This document shows positions 15,622 through 23,933 of a DNA stretch of 64,000 bases, piece by piece (within the stretch, counting starts at the first letter, position 1; the number at the start of each line of letters is the position of its first letter). The translations under genes were made by a program, and so were the position numbers. The notes under the pieces were generated by a model that did not search any database, had not been told where the DNA came from, and saw only the letters and a list, made by a program, of their open reading frames with translations. Source of the stretch: Planctomycetota bacterium (GTDB lineage Bacteria > Planctomycetota > PLA2 > JAEUHO01); assembly GCA_020851795.1 (NCBI GenBank), contig JADZCA010000048.1:46809-110808 (forward strand), given 5' to 3'.

Positions 15622-16055
15622 GCGAGCCTCCCGTACACCGAGAAGGTGCGGCGCAGCGCCTCGGGGTCGGGCACGGGATAGTGTCCGAAGAGCACCCGAC
15701 CGATCGACGCGACGACCCGGCCCTCGTGGCGCACGACCGCGCGGCCCATGCTGCCCTTGCCGTGGGTCGAGTCGAGCTCGCCCTCGACCTCGAGGAGCAC
15801 GCCGGGCGCGAGGTCGGAGGCGACCGTGGCGTCCTCCATCATCGAGAACAGCGGGAGCACCTTGAACCCGTGCGTGCGCAGGATGAGCCAGCCCAGCGTC
15901 TGCAGCATCGCCTCGACGAGCAGCGCGCCCGGCACGAGCGGCGAGCGGGGGAAGTGCCCGCGCAGCGCCTCGTCCTGCATCGAGAACGCCTTCGAGGCGA
16001 CGATGCGGCGCCCCTCCTCGAAGTGCAGCACGCGGTCGAAGAGGAGGAACCTCAC
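15618..16055 (-). CDS. Second FabZ/FabA-type hotdog dehydratase
   Basis: The protein is 145 aa with a GTG start. The active-site block is GHFPRSPLVPGALLVEAMLQ, keeping the His and the Glu. It then shows VLPLFSMMEDATVASDLAPG, GVLLEVEGELD and GRVVASIGRVLFG. The MRFLLFDRV start closely resembles the MRYLLLDRI start of the other hotdog gene (12730-13203), so the two look like ancient duplicates or heterodimer partners. Confidence 0.87.
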   Translation of the reverse strand: MRFLLFDRVLHFEEGRRIVASKAFSMQDEALRGHFPRSPLVPGALLVEAMLQTLGWLILRTHGFKVLPLFSMMEDATVASDLAPGVLLEVEGELDSTHGKGSMGRAVVRHEGRVVASIGRVLFGHYPVPDPEALRRTFSVYGRLA

Positions 16056-17209
16056 CGCACGCCCTCCCAGACGAGCGCGCCCGCGCCGCCGGCGTGGCCC
16101 GAGCCCAGCACGAGCGCCACGCGGCCGCGGGCGAGCGCGCGCGGGCGGCCGCCCGCGGTGGACGGCGCCTCGCCGGTCGAGAGCGCGGCGAGCGCGACCG
16201 CCGAGCCCACGGCGGGCGCGGCGGCGAGCAGGTGGCCGAGCGCGACCGCCGGCGCGACGACGGCGAGGTCGGTGCGGCCCGGGAACAGCGCGCGGCGCGC
16301 GGCCGCCTCCTCGGCGCTCTGTCCTTCGACGACGACCAGCCCGACCTCGTCGGGGCGGCGGCCGGCCTCGTCGAGGGCGGCGCGGGCGACCTGCTCGAGC
16401 GTCTCCGCGGCGGGCCCGGGCCCCGCGTCGGAGGCGCCGAAGGCGGTCGCGCTCCCGGCGAGGCGGCCGAGCGGGCGCGCGCCGCGCGCCGAGACCGACG
16501 CGTCGGTCTCGAGGACGAACGCGCCCGCCCCCTCGCCGAGGACGAGCCCCGGCGTGCCCCGCATCGACGCGCGCAGCAGCGCCGCGGGGCCCAGCGTGTC
16601 GGACACGCCCGCGACGAGCGCCGCGAGCACCGCGCCCGCCGCGAGCGCCTCGGCGGCCTCGGCGAAGGCGCGCACGCCGGCGTCGGCCTCCGCCGCGAGC
16701 ACGAGGTTGTCGCCGCGGACGTCGAGCTCGGCGGCGAGCTGGCCCACCACCACGTTGCCGAGCATGCGCAGGGGCCAGTGGGGGTGGATCGAGCGGAACC
16801 CGCCGGCGAAGAACGCGCCGAGGTCGAAGTGCCCGTCGGCGCCCCGCGACGCGGCGAGCGCGGGCTCGACGTCCTGCGGGGGGCTGTCCACCACGCCGAC
16901 GGCGACGTAGAGCCCCAGCGCCTCGCGCGGCAGGTCGCCGGCGCGGGCCGCGTCGTGCACGGCGCGCGCCACGCGGTCGAGCCGCGCGCCGTGCGGCGTC
17001 TCGACGCGGGTGGGGCCCTCGCCGGGCGGCGGCACCGTGCCCGCCGGCAGCGGCGCGGCGGCGTCGGCACCGTACGGCGTCGGGTCGAACGCCTCCACGC
17101 GGGCGACGCCGCTGCGGCCCTCGCGCAGCGCCGTGAAGGTCGCGGCGATCCCGTCGCCCAGCGCCGTGACGACGTCGGCGGCGACCGCGAGCGGGCCGGG
17201 CCGCGCCAC
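16052..17209 (-). CDS. Ketosynthase-like protein without the active-site cysteine
   Basis: The protein is 385 aa. The fold is recognisable from VVTALGDGIAATFTALREG, LGLYVAVGVVD, GLVLGEGAGAFVLE and ALGHLLAAAPAVGSAVAL. At the nucleophile elbow the sequence is NLVLAAEADAGVRAF: no Cys, with Glu at about its place. The first His motif is also lost (VVVEGQSAEE), while the GH of the second remains. This recalls chain-length factors of type II polyketide systems, where Cys is replaced by Gln. It lies next to the complete ketosynthase at 17211-18515, a natural KS-CLF pair order. The chain-length role is inferred. Confidence 0.82.
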   Translation of the reverse strand: MARPGPLAVAADVVTALGDGIAATFTALREGRSGVARVEAFDPTPYGADAAAPLPAGTVPPPGEGPTRVETPHGARLDRVARAVHDAARAGDLPREALGLYVAVGVVDSPPQDVEPALAASRGADGHFDLGAFFAGGFRSIHPHWPLRMLGNVVVGQLAAELDVRGDNLVLAAEADAGVRAFAEAAEALAAGAVLAALVAGVSDTLGPAALLRASMRGTPGLVLGEGAGAFVLETDASVSARGARPLGRLAGSATAFGASDAGPGPAAETLEQVARAALDEAGRRPDEVGLVVVEGQSAEEAAARRALFPGRTDLAVVAPAVALGHLLAAAPAVGSAVALAALSTGEAPSTAGGRPRALARGRVALVLGSGHAGGAGALVWEGVR

Positions 17210-17210
17210 G

Positions 17211-18515
17211 TCAGGCCGCCGGCGGGTCGCCGGCCCCGAGGCAGAGGCACGCGTTCTGCCCGCCGAAGCCGAACGAGTTCGAGAGCGCGATGCGGTGGGG
17301 GACCCGCCGGGCCACGTTGGGCACGTAGTCGAGGTCGCACTTCGGGTCGGGCGTCTCGTAGTTGATCGTCGGCAGGAGGACGCCCTGCTCGAGGCCCTTC
17401 CACGTCAGGATCGCCTCGACCGCGCCGGCGGCGCCGATCGTGTGCCCGAGCATCGACTTGTTCGACGACACCGGCACGGCGCGCGCCCGGGCCTCGCCCA
17501 GCGCCCGCTTGATGGCGAGCGTCTCGCCGGGGTCGTTGGTCGGGGTCGAGGTGCCGTGCGCGTTGACGTACTCGACCTGCTCGGGGCGCACGCCCGCGTC
17601 GGCCATCGCGCGCACCATCGCGAGCCGGGCGCCCTCGCCCTCGGGGTGCACGTCGGTGATGCGGAAGCCGTCGGCGCTGTCGCCGTAGCCGAGCACCTCG
17701 CCGAGCACGCGGCGCCCGCGCGCGCGGGCCGACGCGAGCGTCTCGAGCACGACGACGGCCGCGCCCTCCGACATCACGAAGCCGTTGCGGCGCCGGTCGA
17801 AGGGCCGCGACGCCTTCTGCGGCGACGGGTAGCGCTTGGTCATCGCGCCCAGGAGCACGAAGCCCACGAAGCCCGCGTAGTCGAGCTGCGCCTCGACGCC
17901 GCCCGCGACGACCGCGTCGGCGCGGCCCTCGCGGAGCAGGCGCGTGGCCTCGCCGATCGCCTGCGCGCTCGCTGCGCACGCCGAGACGACGCCGACGACG
18001 CGCCCGCGGGCGTCGAGCGCGCGCGCGAGCGCCGCGGGGGCGTAGTCGCAGCGGCGCAGGTCGAACTGGCGCAGGTCGTAGGCGCCGTCGCCGCGCAGGC
18101 CCGCGGCGTCCACGGCGCCGTCGGCGGCGACGTGGTGCAGCGTCGTCTCGATCGTCGGGACCGAGGGGCTGCCGCCGTGGCCGCCGACCACGGTCGCGAC
18201 GCGCTCGCGGCGCGCGACCGAGCCGAGGTCGGCCGCCGCGGCGGCCTGGCGCCCCGCCGTGACGAGGAGCCGGTGCGCGCGCGTCGCGGGCGAGCGGGGG
18301 TCGGGGTCGTCGGCGGCGATCCAGGCGTCGTCCACCTCGCCGCCGATGCGGCAAGCGAGCCCGCGCGTGTCCCAGCGCGAGATCTCGCGGATCCCCGAGC
18401 GGCCCTCGACGCACGCGGAGAACGTCTGCTCCACGGTGGCGCCGAGCGGCGTCACCATGCCCCAACCGGTGACGACGACGCGCTGCTCGGGGAGGCGGTC
18501 CGCGCTAGCCCGCAA
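17211..18515 (-). CDS. Beta-ketoacyl-ACP synthase II-like (complete active site)
   Basis: The protein is 434 aa. Strong FabF features: VVVTGWGMVTPLGATVEQTF, Cys in GVVSACAASAQAIGEA, His in VNAHGTSTPTNDPGE, Lys/His in SNKSMLGHTIGAAGAVE, C-terminal SNSFGFGGQNAC. The start appears to be TTG 18515, since no ATG or GTG lies between it and the conserved N-terminus. It overlaps the ACP gene by 11 bases. It most likely condenses malonyl-ACP and pairs with the cysteine-less protein encoded one base downstream. Confidence 0.92.
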   Translation of the reverse strand: MRASADRLPEQRVVVTGWGMVTPLGATVEQTFSACVEGRSGIREISRWDTRGLACRIGGEVDDAWIAADDPDPRSPATRAHRLLVTAGRQAAAAADLGSVARRERVATVVGGHGGSPSVPTIETTLHHVAADGAVDAAGLRGDGAYDLRQFDLRRCDYAPAALARALDARGRVVGVVSACAASAQAIGEATRLLREGRADAVVAGGVEAQLDYAGFVGFVLLGAMTKRYPSPQKASRPFDRRRNGFVMSEGAAVVVLETLASARARGRRVLGEVLGYGDSADGFRITDVHPEGEGARLAMVRAMADAGVRPEQVEYVNAHGTSTPTNDPGETLAIKRALGEARARAVPVSSNKSMLGHTIGAAGAVEAILTWKGLEQGVLLPTINYETPDPKCDLDYVPNVARRVPHRIALSNSFGFGGQNACLCLGAGDPPAA

Positions 18516-19077
18516 ACAGGCCCTTCTCCTTCGCGACCTTCTCGAGCCAGGCCTTGGCGAGCGAGTCGCCGTCGGGATAGGCGGCGTCCTTGCCGCACGC
18601 GCCGCACTTGACCTTGGCGCCGTCGGGGCTGGTCCACTGGGCGGCCTTGCAGTGCGTGCAGGCGGGCGGCAGCGCCGCGAGGATCTCGCGGACGCCGCGG
18701 GCGAGGGTGTTCGGGGTGACGAGCCGGGGGACCTCGTCGCTGTACATGCCGACCGACAGGCCGTCGGGGCTGCCCATCCGGTCCTTGAGCACCTCGACGG
18801 CGTCCTTGGTGAGCGCGCCCGAGCCGTCGATGGCCTTGCCCTCGCCGAAGGTCTCCTCGACGTGGTCGAGGATCGTGGTGTGGGCGAGACGGATGCCGAA
18901 CGCCTGCTCGAGGCGGAACGTCAGGTCGAGGAAGTCGAGGGAGGTGCCGCCGAGGTCCTCCATGACCGACGCGTCGAGGCGGATGGACGCGGGGTCCTCC
19001 TTGCGGCGCAGCGACTTGGCGAGGGCCTTCTGGACCTCCTCGACGATCCGGGCTTCCGAGACGAGGGCGTTGCCCAT
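18505..19077 (-). CDS. Acyl carrier protein fused to a C-terminal zinc ribbon
   Basis: The protein is 190 aa, more than twice the usual ACP length. Residues about 10-95 form an ACP helical bundle: VMEDLGGTSLDFLDLTFRLE holds Ser46, the likely phosphopantetheine site, followed by FGIRLAHTTILDHV. The C-terminal part has four cysteines as CTHC and CGAC (Cys140, 143, 158, 161), a zinc-ribbon or rubredoxin-like knuckle. The tail is basic and helical. It is the carrier for the cluster and is read first in the operon. The zinc knuckle may dock one of the enzymes. The start ATG 19077 is clear and the stop is TAG. Confidence 0.87.
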   Translation of the reverse strand: MGNALVSEARIVEEVQKALAKSLRRKEDPASIRLDASVMEDLGGTSLDFLDLTFRLEQAFGIRLAHTTILDHVEETFGEGKAIDGSGALTKDAVEVLKDRMGSPDGLSVGMYSDEVPRLVTPNTLARGVREILAALPPACTHCKAAQWTSPDGAKVKCGACGKDAAYPDGDSLAKAWLEKVAKEKGLFAG

Positions 19078-19250
19078 GGCGCTCCTGACGGCATGCCGGG
19101 CCCGCGCCCGGGAAACGCCGGAGTCTACCGTCCGGGGGGCCTCGTCCTAGGTTCGGAGCGAGGCGCGCCGCCCCCGACGCGACCGGTCGGTCGGGTGCCG
19201 TGCTGCGACCACCCCTTCCGCCTCCGCGCGTGCCCCCACCGGGGGGGCGT

Positions 19251-19327
19251 GGATACACTCGTGCCGGGCACGACTGTATCCATTGCCTGCAACATACAAG
19301 CGATGAGTACACCCGTGCCGGGCACCG
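19251..19327. repeat. Double REP-like palindrome, GTGCCGGGCAC cores
   Basis: The first unit at 19251-19281 has arms GGATACA/TGTATCC around a GTGCCGGGCAC core. A second core lies at 19315-19325. Between them TGTATCCATTGC and GCGATGAGTACA pair imperfectly, so the whole block is one long inverted repeat. It fills the gap between the ACP gene and the SDR gene. Confidence 0.65.
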
Positions 19328-19339
19328 CTGTTCGGGCGC

Positions 19340-20101
19340 CTACGGAGCGCGCAGGACGCGGTTGGAGAGGCCGCGGTCCACGACCAACGTCTGCCCGCGG
19401 ATCGCGCGCGCCGCCGGCGACGTGAGGAACGTCACGACGTCGGCGACCTCCTCCGGCGTCACGAAGAGGTCGTCGGGCATCGCGGCCGTCTCGGGCCAGA
19501 TCTGGCGCAGCGTGAGGAACGCGTCCGTCTTGACGAGGCCCGCGCACACCGCGTTGACGCGGATCCCGCGGCCCGCCCACTCCTCGGCCCACTGGCGCAC
19601 CATCGTCTCCATCGCCGCCTTCATCGCCCCGAGCGGGTACTCGGGGTTCATGAAGCGCGAGCCGAGGCTCGACACGAAGACGATCGAGCCGCCCTGCTTG
19701 GAGAGCAGCGGCAGCGCCTTCTGCGCGCAGAAGACGTTGCCGAGGAAGTTCACGTCCACCAACTGGCGCAGGTCGCGCTCGAGCAGGCGCTCGGTCGGCT
19801 TGAACGGCGCCTTCGCGGCGTTGAGCACGAGCACGTCGAGGCGGCCGAAGGTCTCGCCGACCTTCGCCATCATCGCCTCGACCTCGGTGCGCACCGCGAC
19901 GTCGGCCTGGAACGCCGCCGCCCGCCGCCCGGCCGCCGTCGCGTGCTCGACGAGCCCCGCCGCGCCCTCGGCCGACGCGCCCGCGCCCTGCCGCCCGTGC
20001 ACGGCGAGGTCGGCCCCGGCGGCGACGAGCGCGCGCCCGATGGCGTGGCCGATGCCACGGCTGCTTCCGGTGACGAGGGCGACCTGGCCGGCGAGGTGCA
20101 T
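19340..20101 (-). CDS. SDR oxidoreductase, FabL-like
   Basis: The protein is 253 aa from ATG 20101 (GGAG eight bases upstream). A longer GTG start at 20122 is less likely. Cofactor loop VALVTGSSRGIGHAI, LVLNAAKAPFKPTE in the NNAG place, catalytic Ser in FVSSLGSRFM, and a Tyr followed by Lys at spacing Y-x5-K (EYPLGAMKAAM) instead of the standard Y-x3-K. Wider spacing is found in enoyl-ACP reductases such as FabL (Y-x6-K). With the adjoining ACP/ketosynthase operon, an enoyl-reductase role is plausible, but it could also act on another keto group. Confidence 0.75.
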   Translation of the reverse strand: MHLAGQVALVTGSSRGIGHAIGRALVAAGADLAVHGRQGAGASAEGAAGLVEHATAAGRRAAAFQADVAVRTEVEAMMAKVGETFGRLDVLVLNAAKAPFKPTERLLERDLRQLVDVNFLGNVFCAQKALPLLSKQGGSIVFVSSLGSRFMNPEYPLGAMKAAMETMVRQWAEEWAGRGIRVNAVCAGLVKTDAFLTLRQIWPETAAMPDDLFVTPEEVADVVTFLTSPAARAIRGQTLVVDRGLSNRVLRAP

Positions 20102-20165
20102 GGGAGGGCTCCGACGGGCCACCGTACCGCGCCGACGGCCGCCGCGCGCGCGGCGGCGCAGCCGC

Positions 20166-22424
20166 TCAGCGCAGGCGGTCGCGCAGCAGCGCGCCGGCGC
20201 CCAGCGCCAGCGCCGACGCGCGGCCGGGCACGCTCGGGCGGTGGACGACGAGGTCGAACAGGCGGCGTGACCCGGTGGCGAACGTCTCCTTGTACGCCTC
20301 GTCGCCGTCGAGGAGGTCGTACTCGGCCAGCCCCGCGCCGAACACGTCCTCCTCGAGGATCCACGTCGTCAGCGACGTGCCGGGACTGCGCGACGCCACC
20401 GCGGGGTCGAACCCGCCCTGGAAGTGGTAGCGCGTCCCCGCGTGCACGAACCCGTACTGCGCCGCCACCGGCCGGCCCGCCTGCTCGAGCAGCACCACCG
20501 AGAGCATCCCCGCGGCCGCCATCGCCGGGGCGAGCGCGCGGTGGAACGCGCGCACGCGCGCCCCGGAGAACGCCGAGCGCCGGCCCCGCGCGTCGAAGCG
20601 GCGGCCGTGGAGGTCAAGCACCGCGTCCACCGCGGCGGCGGCCTCGTCGGGGGCCGTGACGACGCGGCGCCGCACCGTCGGGTCGTCGCGCCACGCGCGC
20701 ACCTGGCGGCGGAGGTTGCCGCGCTGCTTGGCGCGGAAGCGCGCGAGGTACGCGTCGAACGACCCCTCGACCCGCACGAACGGGCACACCGTCGCGTGCC
20801 CCTCGCGGTAGGGGAGCGCGAAGCGCCGCCGCCGCACCGCGCGGCGCAGCGCGCCGTCCTGCGCGAGGTGGCGCAGCCGCAGCGTGCGCCAGCGCGGGGC
20901 CGCGGGGGCGAGCAGCGCGTCGAGGCAGGCGTCGGCGACCGCGTCCTCGACGCCCGCGGCGGCGACGACGTCGAGGTGGTCCCCGCCGTCGTCGGCCCCG
21001 ACGAGCGCGAGCGCGCGGCCCCGCCGCGCCATCGGGAGCAGCCCGACGAGCGCGCCCGCGGCGTCGCGCACCACCGCCGCGAGCGGCGCGGCGCCGTCGG
21101 CGGCCCACCGCCACCACGTGAGCACCCACTCGGGCGTGAGGAACACCTGGCCCGGCCGCAGCAGCGCGCGCCACGCGGGCGCCAGCGCGGCGACGCGCTC
21201 GACGTCGCTCTCGAGCGTCGCGACGAGGGCGCCGCGCGGGGCCGCGTCGGCCGCCGTCGCCCCGGGCCCCGCGCCGACGGGCCGGCCGGCGAGCACGCGG
21301 TCCCACACGGCCACGGTCTCCGCGACCATCCGACGCAGCCCGAAGCGGTCCTCGAAGCGCCGCCGCCCTCCCGCGCCGAGGCGGGCGCGCAGCGCGTCGT
21401 CGCCGAGCAGGCGGTCGAGCGCGGCGGCGAGCGCGGGCACGTCGCCCGGCGCGTAGAGCAGCCCCGTCTCCTCGGGCACGACGAGGTCGGGCGTGCCGCC
21501 CACCGCGGTGGCCACGACCGGCAGCCCGCACGCCATGTACTCGAGGATCGCGTTGGAGAGCCCCTCGGTCTCCGAGCAGAGCACGCCGACGGCGGCCTCG
21601 CGCAGGAGGTCGATCGCGCCGCCCTGCGCGTGGTGGACGGTGACGCGGCCCTCCATCCCGGCGCGCGCGCACGCCGCGCGCACCTCGTCGTCGGGGCCGC
21701 CGCCGAGCAGCAGCACGTGCAGGCGCGGGTGGCGCGCGAGCAGGCGGCCCGCGGCCTCGACGAGGTCGCGCTGGCGCTTGAGCGGCTTCAGGTTGGCGAG
21801 CAGCACGAGCACCGTCGCGTCCGGCGGCACGCCGAGCGAGGCCCGCAGGCCGGGCACCCGCGCGCCGTCGAAGGCGGCGGGGTCGTGGCCGTTGTGCACG
21901 ACCGCGACGTCGTGGGCCGGTGCGTGCTCGGTCTCGACGACGTGCGTGCGCACGGCCTCGGCGTTGGCGACGTAGCCCGCCGCGAGGCGGCCCGTGCGGC
22001 GCAGCGCCGCGACCACCGCCGGCGTGTGCCAGAAGCCGAGGTCGCGGCGCGAGACGAGCACCGGGACGCCGGCGAGGCGGCCGAGCACCGGGCCGACGAC
22101 GCTGCTGTCGCCCATGAACGTCTGCACGAGGTGGAACCCGCCGCGGCGCACCTCCGCCGCGAGGCGCCGCACCCGCAGCCACGTCCACGGGCGCGAGAGC
22201 GAGCCGAGCCGCAGCGAGCGGTTGCGGCACGGGAACGGGTGCTCCTCGAGCCAGGGCGAGTGGTGGGTGACCCACAGCCGCGCCTCCCACCCCGGCGGCA
22301 GGTTCGCCACGAGCGCGCGGATCTGCCCCTCGGTGCCGCCGTGGGGGTTCCAGTACGCGTCGGCGAGCAGCAGCACCCGCCGCGGCCCCGCCGGCGGGGC
22401 GGCCCCCGCGTCGGGCCCGCTCAC
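20166..22424 (-). CDS. Glycosyltransferase (GT4) - GNAT/FemAB fusion protein
   Basis: The protein is 752 aa, two domains in one frame. Residues about 1-380 are a GT-B transferase: LLLADAYWNPHGGTEGQIRA, VLLANLKPLKRQRDLVEAA, and the donor site SETEGLSNAILEYMACGLPV. Residues about 390-752 are a CelD/FemAB-like acyltransferase: RFRAKQRGNLRRQVRAWRDD, VVLLEQAGRPVAAQYGFVH, and YDLLDGDEAYKETFA. GTG 22424 overlaps the CapK stop (GTGA). Separate genes for the same two functions sit at 7103-8494 and 8491-9696. The fusion suggests that glycosyl transfer and acylation of that sugar are coupled. Confidence 0.83.
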   Translation of the reverse strand: MSGPDAGAAPPAGPRRVLLLADAYWNPHGGTEGQIRALVANLPPGWEARLWVTHHSPWLEEHPFPCRNRSLRLGSLSRPWTWLRVRRLAAEVRRGGFHLVQTFMGDSSVVGPVLGRLAGVPVLVSRRDLGFWHTPAVVAALRRTGRLAAGYVANAEAVRTHVVETEHAPAHDVAVVHNGHDPAAFDGARVPGLRASLGVPPDATVLVLLANLKPLKRQRDLVEAAGRLLARHPRLHVLLLGGGPDDEVRAACARAGMEGRVTVHHAQGGAIDLLREAAVGVLCSETEGLSNAILEYMACGLPVVATAVGGTPDLVVPEETGLLYAPGDVPALAAALDRLLGDDALRARLGAGGRRRFEDRFGLRRMVAETVAVWDRVLAGRPVGAGPGATAADAAPRGALVATLESDVERVAALAPAWRALLRPGQVFLTPEWVLTWWRWAADGAAPLAAVVRDAAGALVGLLPMARRGRALALVGADDGGDHLDVVAAAGVEDAVADACLDALLAPAAPRWRTLRLRHLAQDGALRRAVRRRRFALPYREGHATVCPFVRVEGSFDAYLARFRAKQRGNLRRQVRAWRDDPTVRRRVVTAPDEAAAAVDAVLDLHGRRFDARGRRSAFSGARVRAFHRALAPAMAAAGMLSVVLLEQAGRPVAAQYGFVHAGTRYHFQGGFDPAVASRSPGTSLTTWILEEDVFGAGLAEYDLLDGDEAYKETFATGSRRLFDLVVHRPSVPGRASALALGAGALLRDRLR

Positions 22425-23737
22425 CGGCGCCCCGAGAGGAACGGGACGTCGGACAGCGTGAAGCGGTGCTTGCCGGCGCGGGTCAGCGGGATGTCGTCCA
22501 CGCGCTGCCACACCACCGTCACGCCCTCGCCGAGCGCCTCGCGCATCTTGCCGAGCAGCGGGGCGAGGTCGGCCTCGGTCGCGCTCCCGACCGTGCGGAC
22601 CTCGACGAGGGTGAGCGAGCGCTGGTGGACCTGGAAGCGCTCGACGCCCGTGCGCCCGTAGAAGAGGTGGGTGAACCACTCGCCGTGGATGCGCTTGCCC
22701 GCGGGCGTCGTGAAGAAGTCGCTCGTGCGGCCGTGGACGCGCTGCAGGCGCGGGAACGGGCACCCGCAGGGGCACGGCCACCCGTCGGGGTTCCACGACG
22801 CGACGTCGCCGTTCTCGTAGCGGACGACGCCGAACGCGCGGTTGTGGAGGTCGGTGACGAGGACGCGCCCCGGCTCGCCCGGGGCCGCCGGGCGGCCCTC
22901 GTCGTCGACGATCTCGATCACGCGCCCGAAGGAGAGGACGTGGAAGCCGCCGTGCCCGCACTGGGCGGCGAGGTGCGTGCTCTCGCGCGAGCCGTAGACG
23001 TCGCGCACGGGCGCGTCGAAGGCGCGCTCGATGCGGTCGCGCGCGTCGGGCGAGAGCGCCTCCGCCGACGAGCGCACGACGCGCGGGCGGTGGACGCGGC
23101 GGCCCGTGCGGAGCAGCCACGACGCGAAGAGGTCGAGCGCTGTCGCGTAGCCCTGCACCATCTCGGGCCGGAACGCGTCGAGGCGGTCGGCGAACGACGC
23201 CATCCGCACCTCGTCCATCCCGAAGGCGTTGAGGAAGAGGTGGGGGAGCAGGCGCCGCGCGACGCGCTCCTTCCACCCGACAGCGCCCTGCTCGCGGTCG
23301 TCGCCCCACAGGTAGGCCTTGCGGCACCACGGCGTCAGCCCCCACGAGCGCATCAGCCACGCCTCGGTGGAGAACGTGGTCGCCGCGTACTCGGGGCCGA
23401 GGTAGAGCCGCACGGGCGCGCCGGTCGAGCCGCCGCTCGCCTCGAGGCGCAGCGTCGCCGCGGGGCGCGCGGGGTCGCGCAGCGCCTCGAGCTGCTCCTG
23501 CAGGTCCCGCCGCGTGAGCACCGGGAACGCCGAGAGCGGCGCGTCGGGCGCGACCCGCTCGCGGAAGAAGGGGATCGTCCGCGCGGCCCACCGCGCGTGG
23601 GCCGAGGTCGCCTCGTCCTGCCACGCGCGGAACGCGTCGGCGTCGAGACGCCCGACGGCCTCGAAGTCGCGCAGCAGCCGCTTCCAGCCGTGCTCGCGGC
23701 GGGCGTAGACGAGCCGCCAAGCCAGCGCGCGCCTCAT
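22421..23737 (-). CDS. CapK/PaaK-type adenylate-forming enzyme
   Basis: The protein is 438 aa. The phosphate-binding loop ASGGSTGAPVRLYLG is the ANL signature. Later DVYGSRESTHLAAQCGHGG is the YGxxE adenylate site, and LVTDLHNRAFGVVRYENGD the hinge region. Paired cysteines in GWPCPCGCPFPRL fit the zinc-binding part seen in CapK-type proteins. The family activates carboxylic acids as acyl-adenylates. In capsule loci its members are thought to decorate polysaccharides with acids or amino acids. It is co-translated with the GT-GNAT fusion and divergent from the GT2 gene at 23934. Confidence 0.83.
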   Translation of the reverse strand: MRRALAWRLVYARREHGWKRLLRDFEAVGRLDADAFRAWQDEATSAHARWAARTIPFFRERVAPDAPLSAFPVLTRRDLQEQLEALRDPARPAATLRLEASGGSTGAPVRLYLGPEYAATTFSTEAWLMRSWGLTPWCRKAYLWGDDREQGAVGWKERVARRLLPHLFLNAFGMDEVRMASFADRLDAFRPEMVQGYATALDLFASWLLRTGRRVHRPRVVRSSAEALSPDARDRIERAFDAPVRDVYGSRESTHLAAQCGHGGFHVLSFGRVIEIVDDEGRPAAPGEPGRVLVTDLHNRAFGVVRYENGDVASWNPDGWPCPCGCPFPRLQRVHGRTSDFFTTPAGKRIHGEWFTHLFYGRTGVERFQVHQRSLTLVEVRTVGSATEADLAPLLGKMREALGEGVTVVWQRVDDIPLTRAGKHRFTLSDVPFLSGRR

Positions 23738-23933
23738 GGGCGGCGTCCCGACGGGGGGCGGCGGGGGGCGGACCGGGCGGGCATCGCGGGCCCGTCGATG
23801 CTATCCGGCGCACTCCCCCGGTACTCCCGCTTTCCCCGGGGGGGGCCTCCGGCCGATGTAGGGAGGATGGAGGCTCGGGTCCGTCGGCGCGGGGCCCGTG
23901 GGCCCGTGCCCGCGGTCCGGCCGCCCCCCGCCC

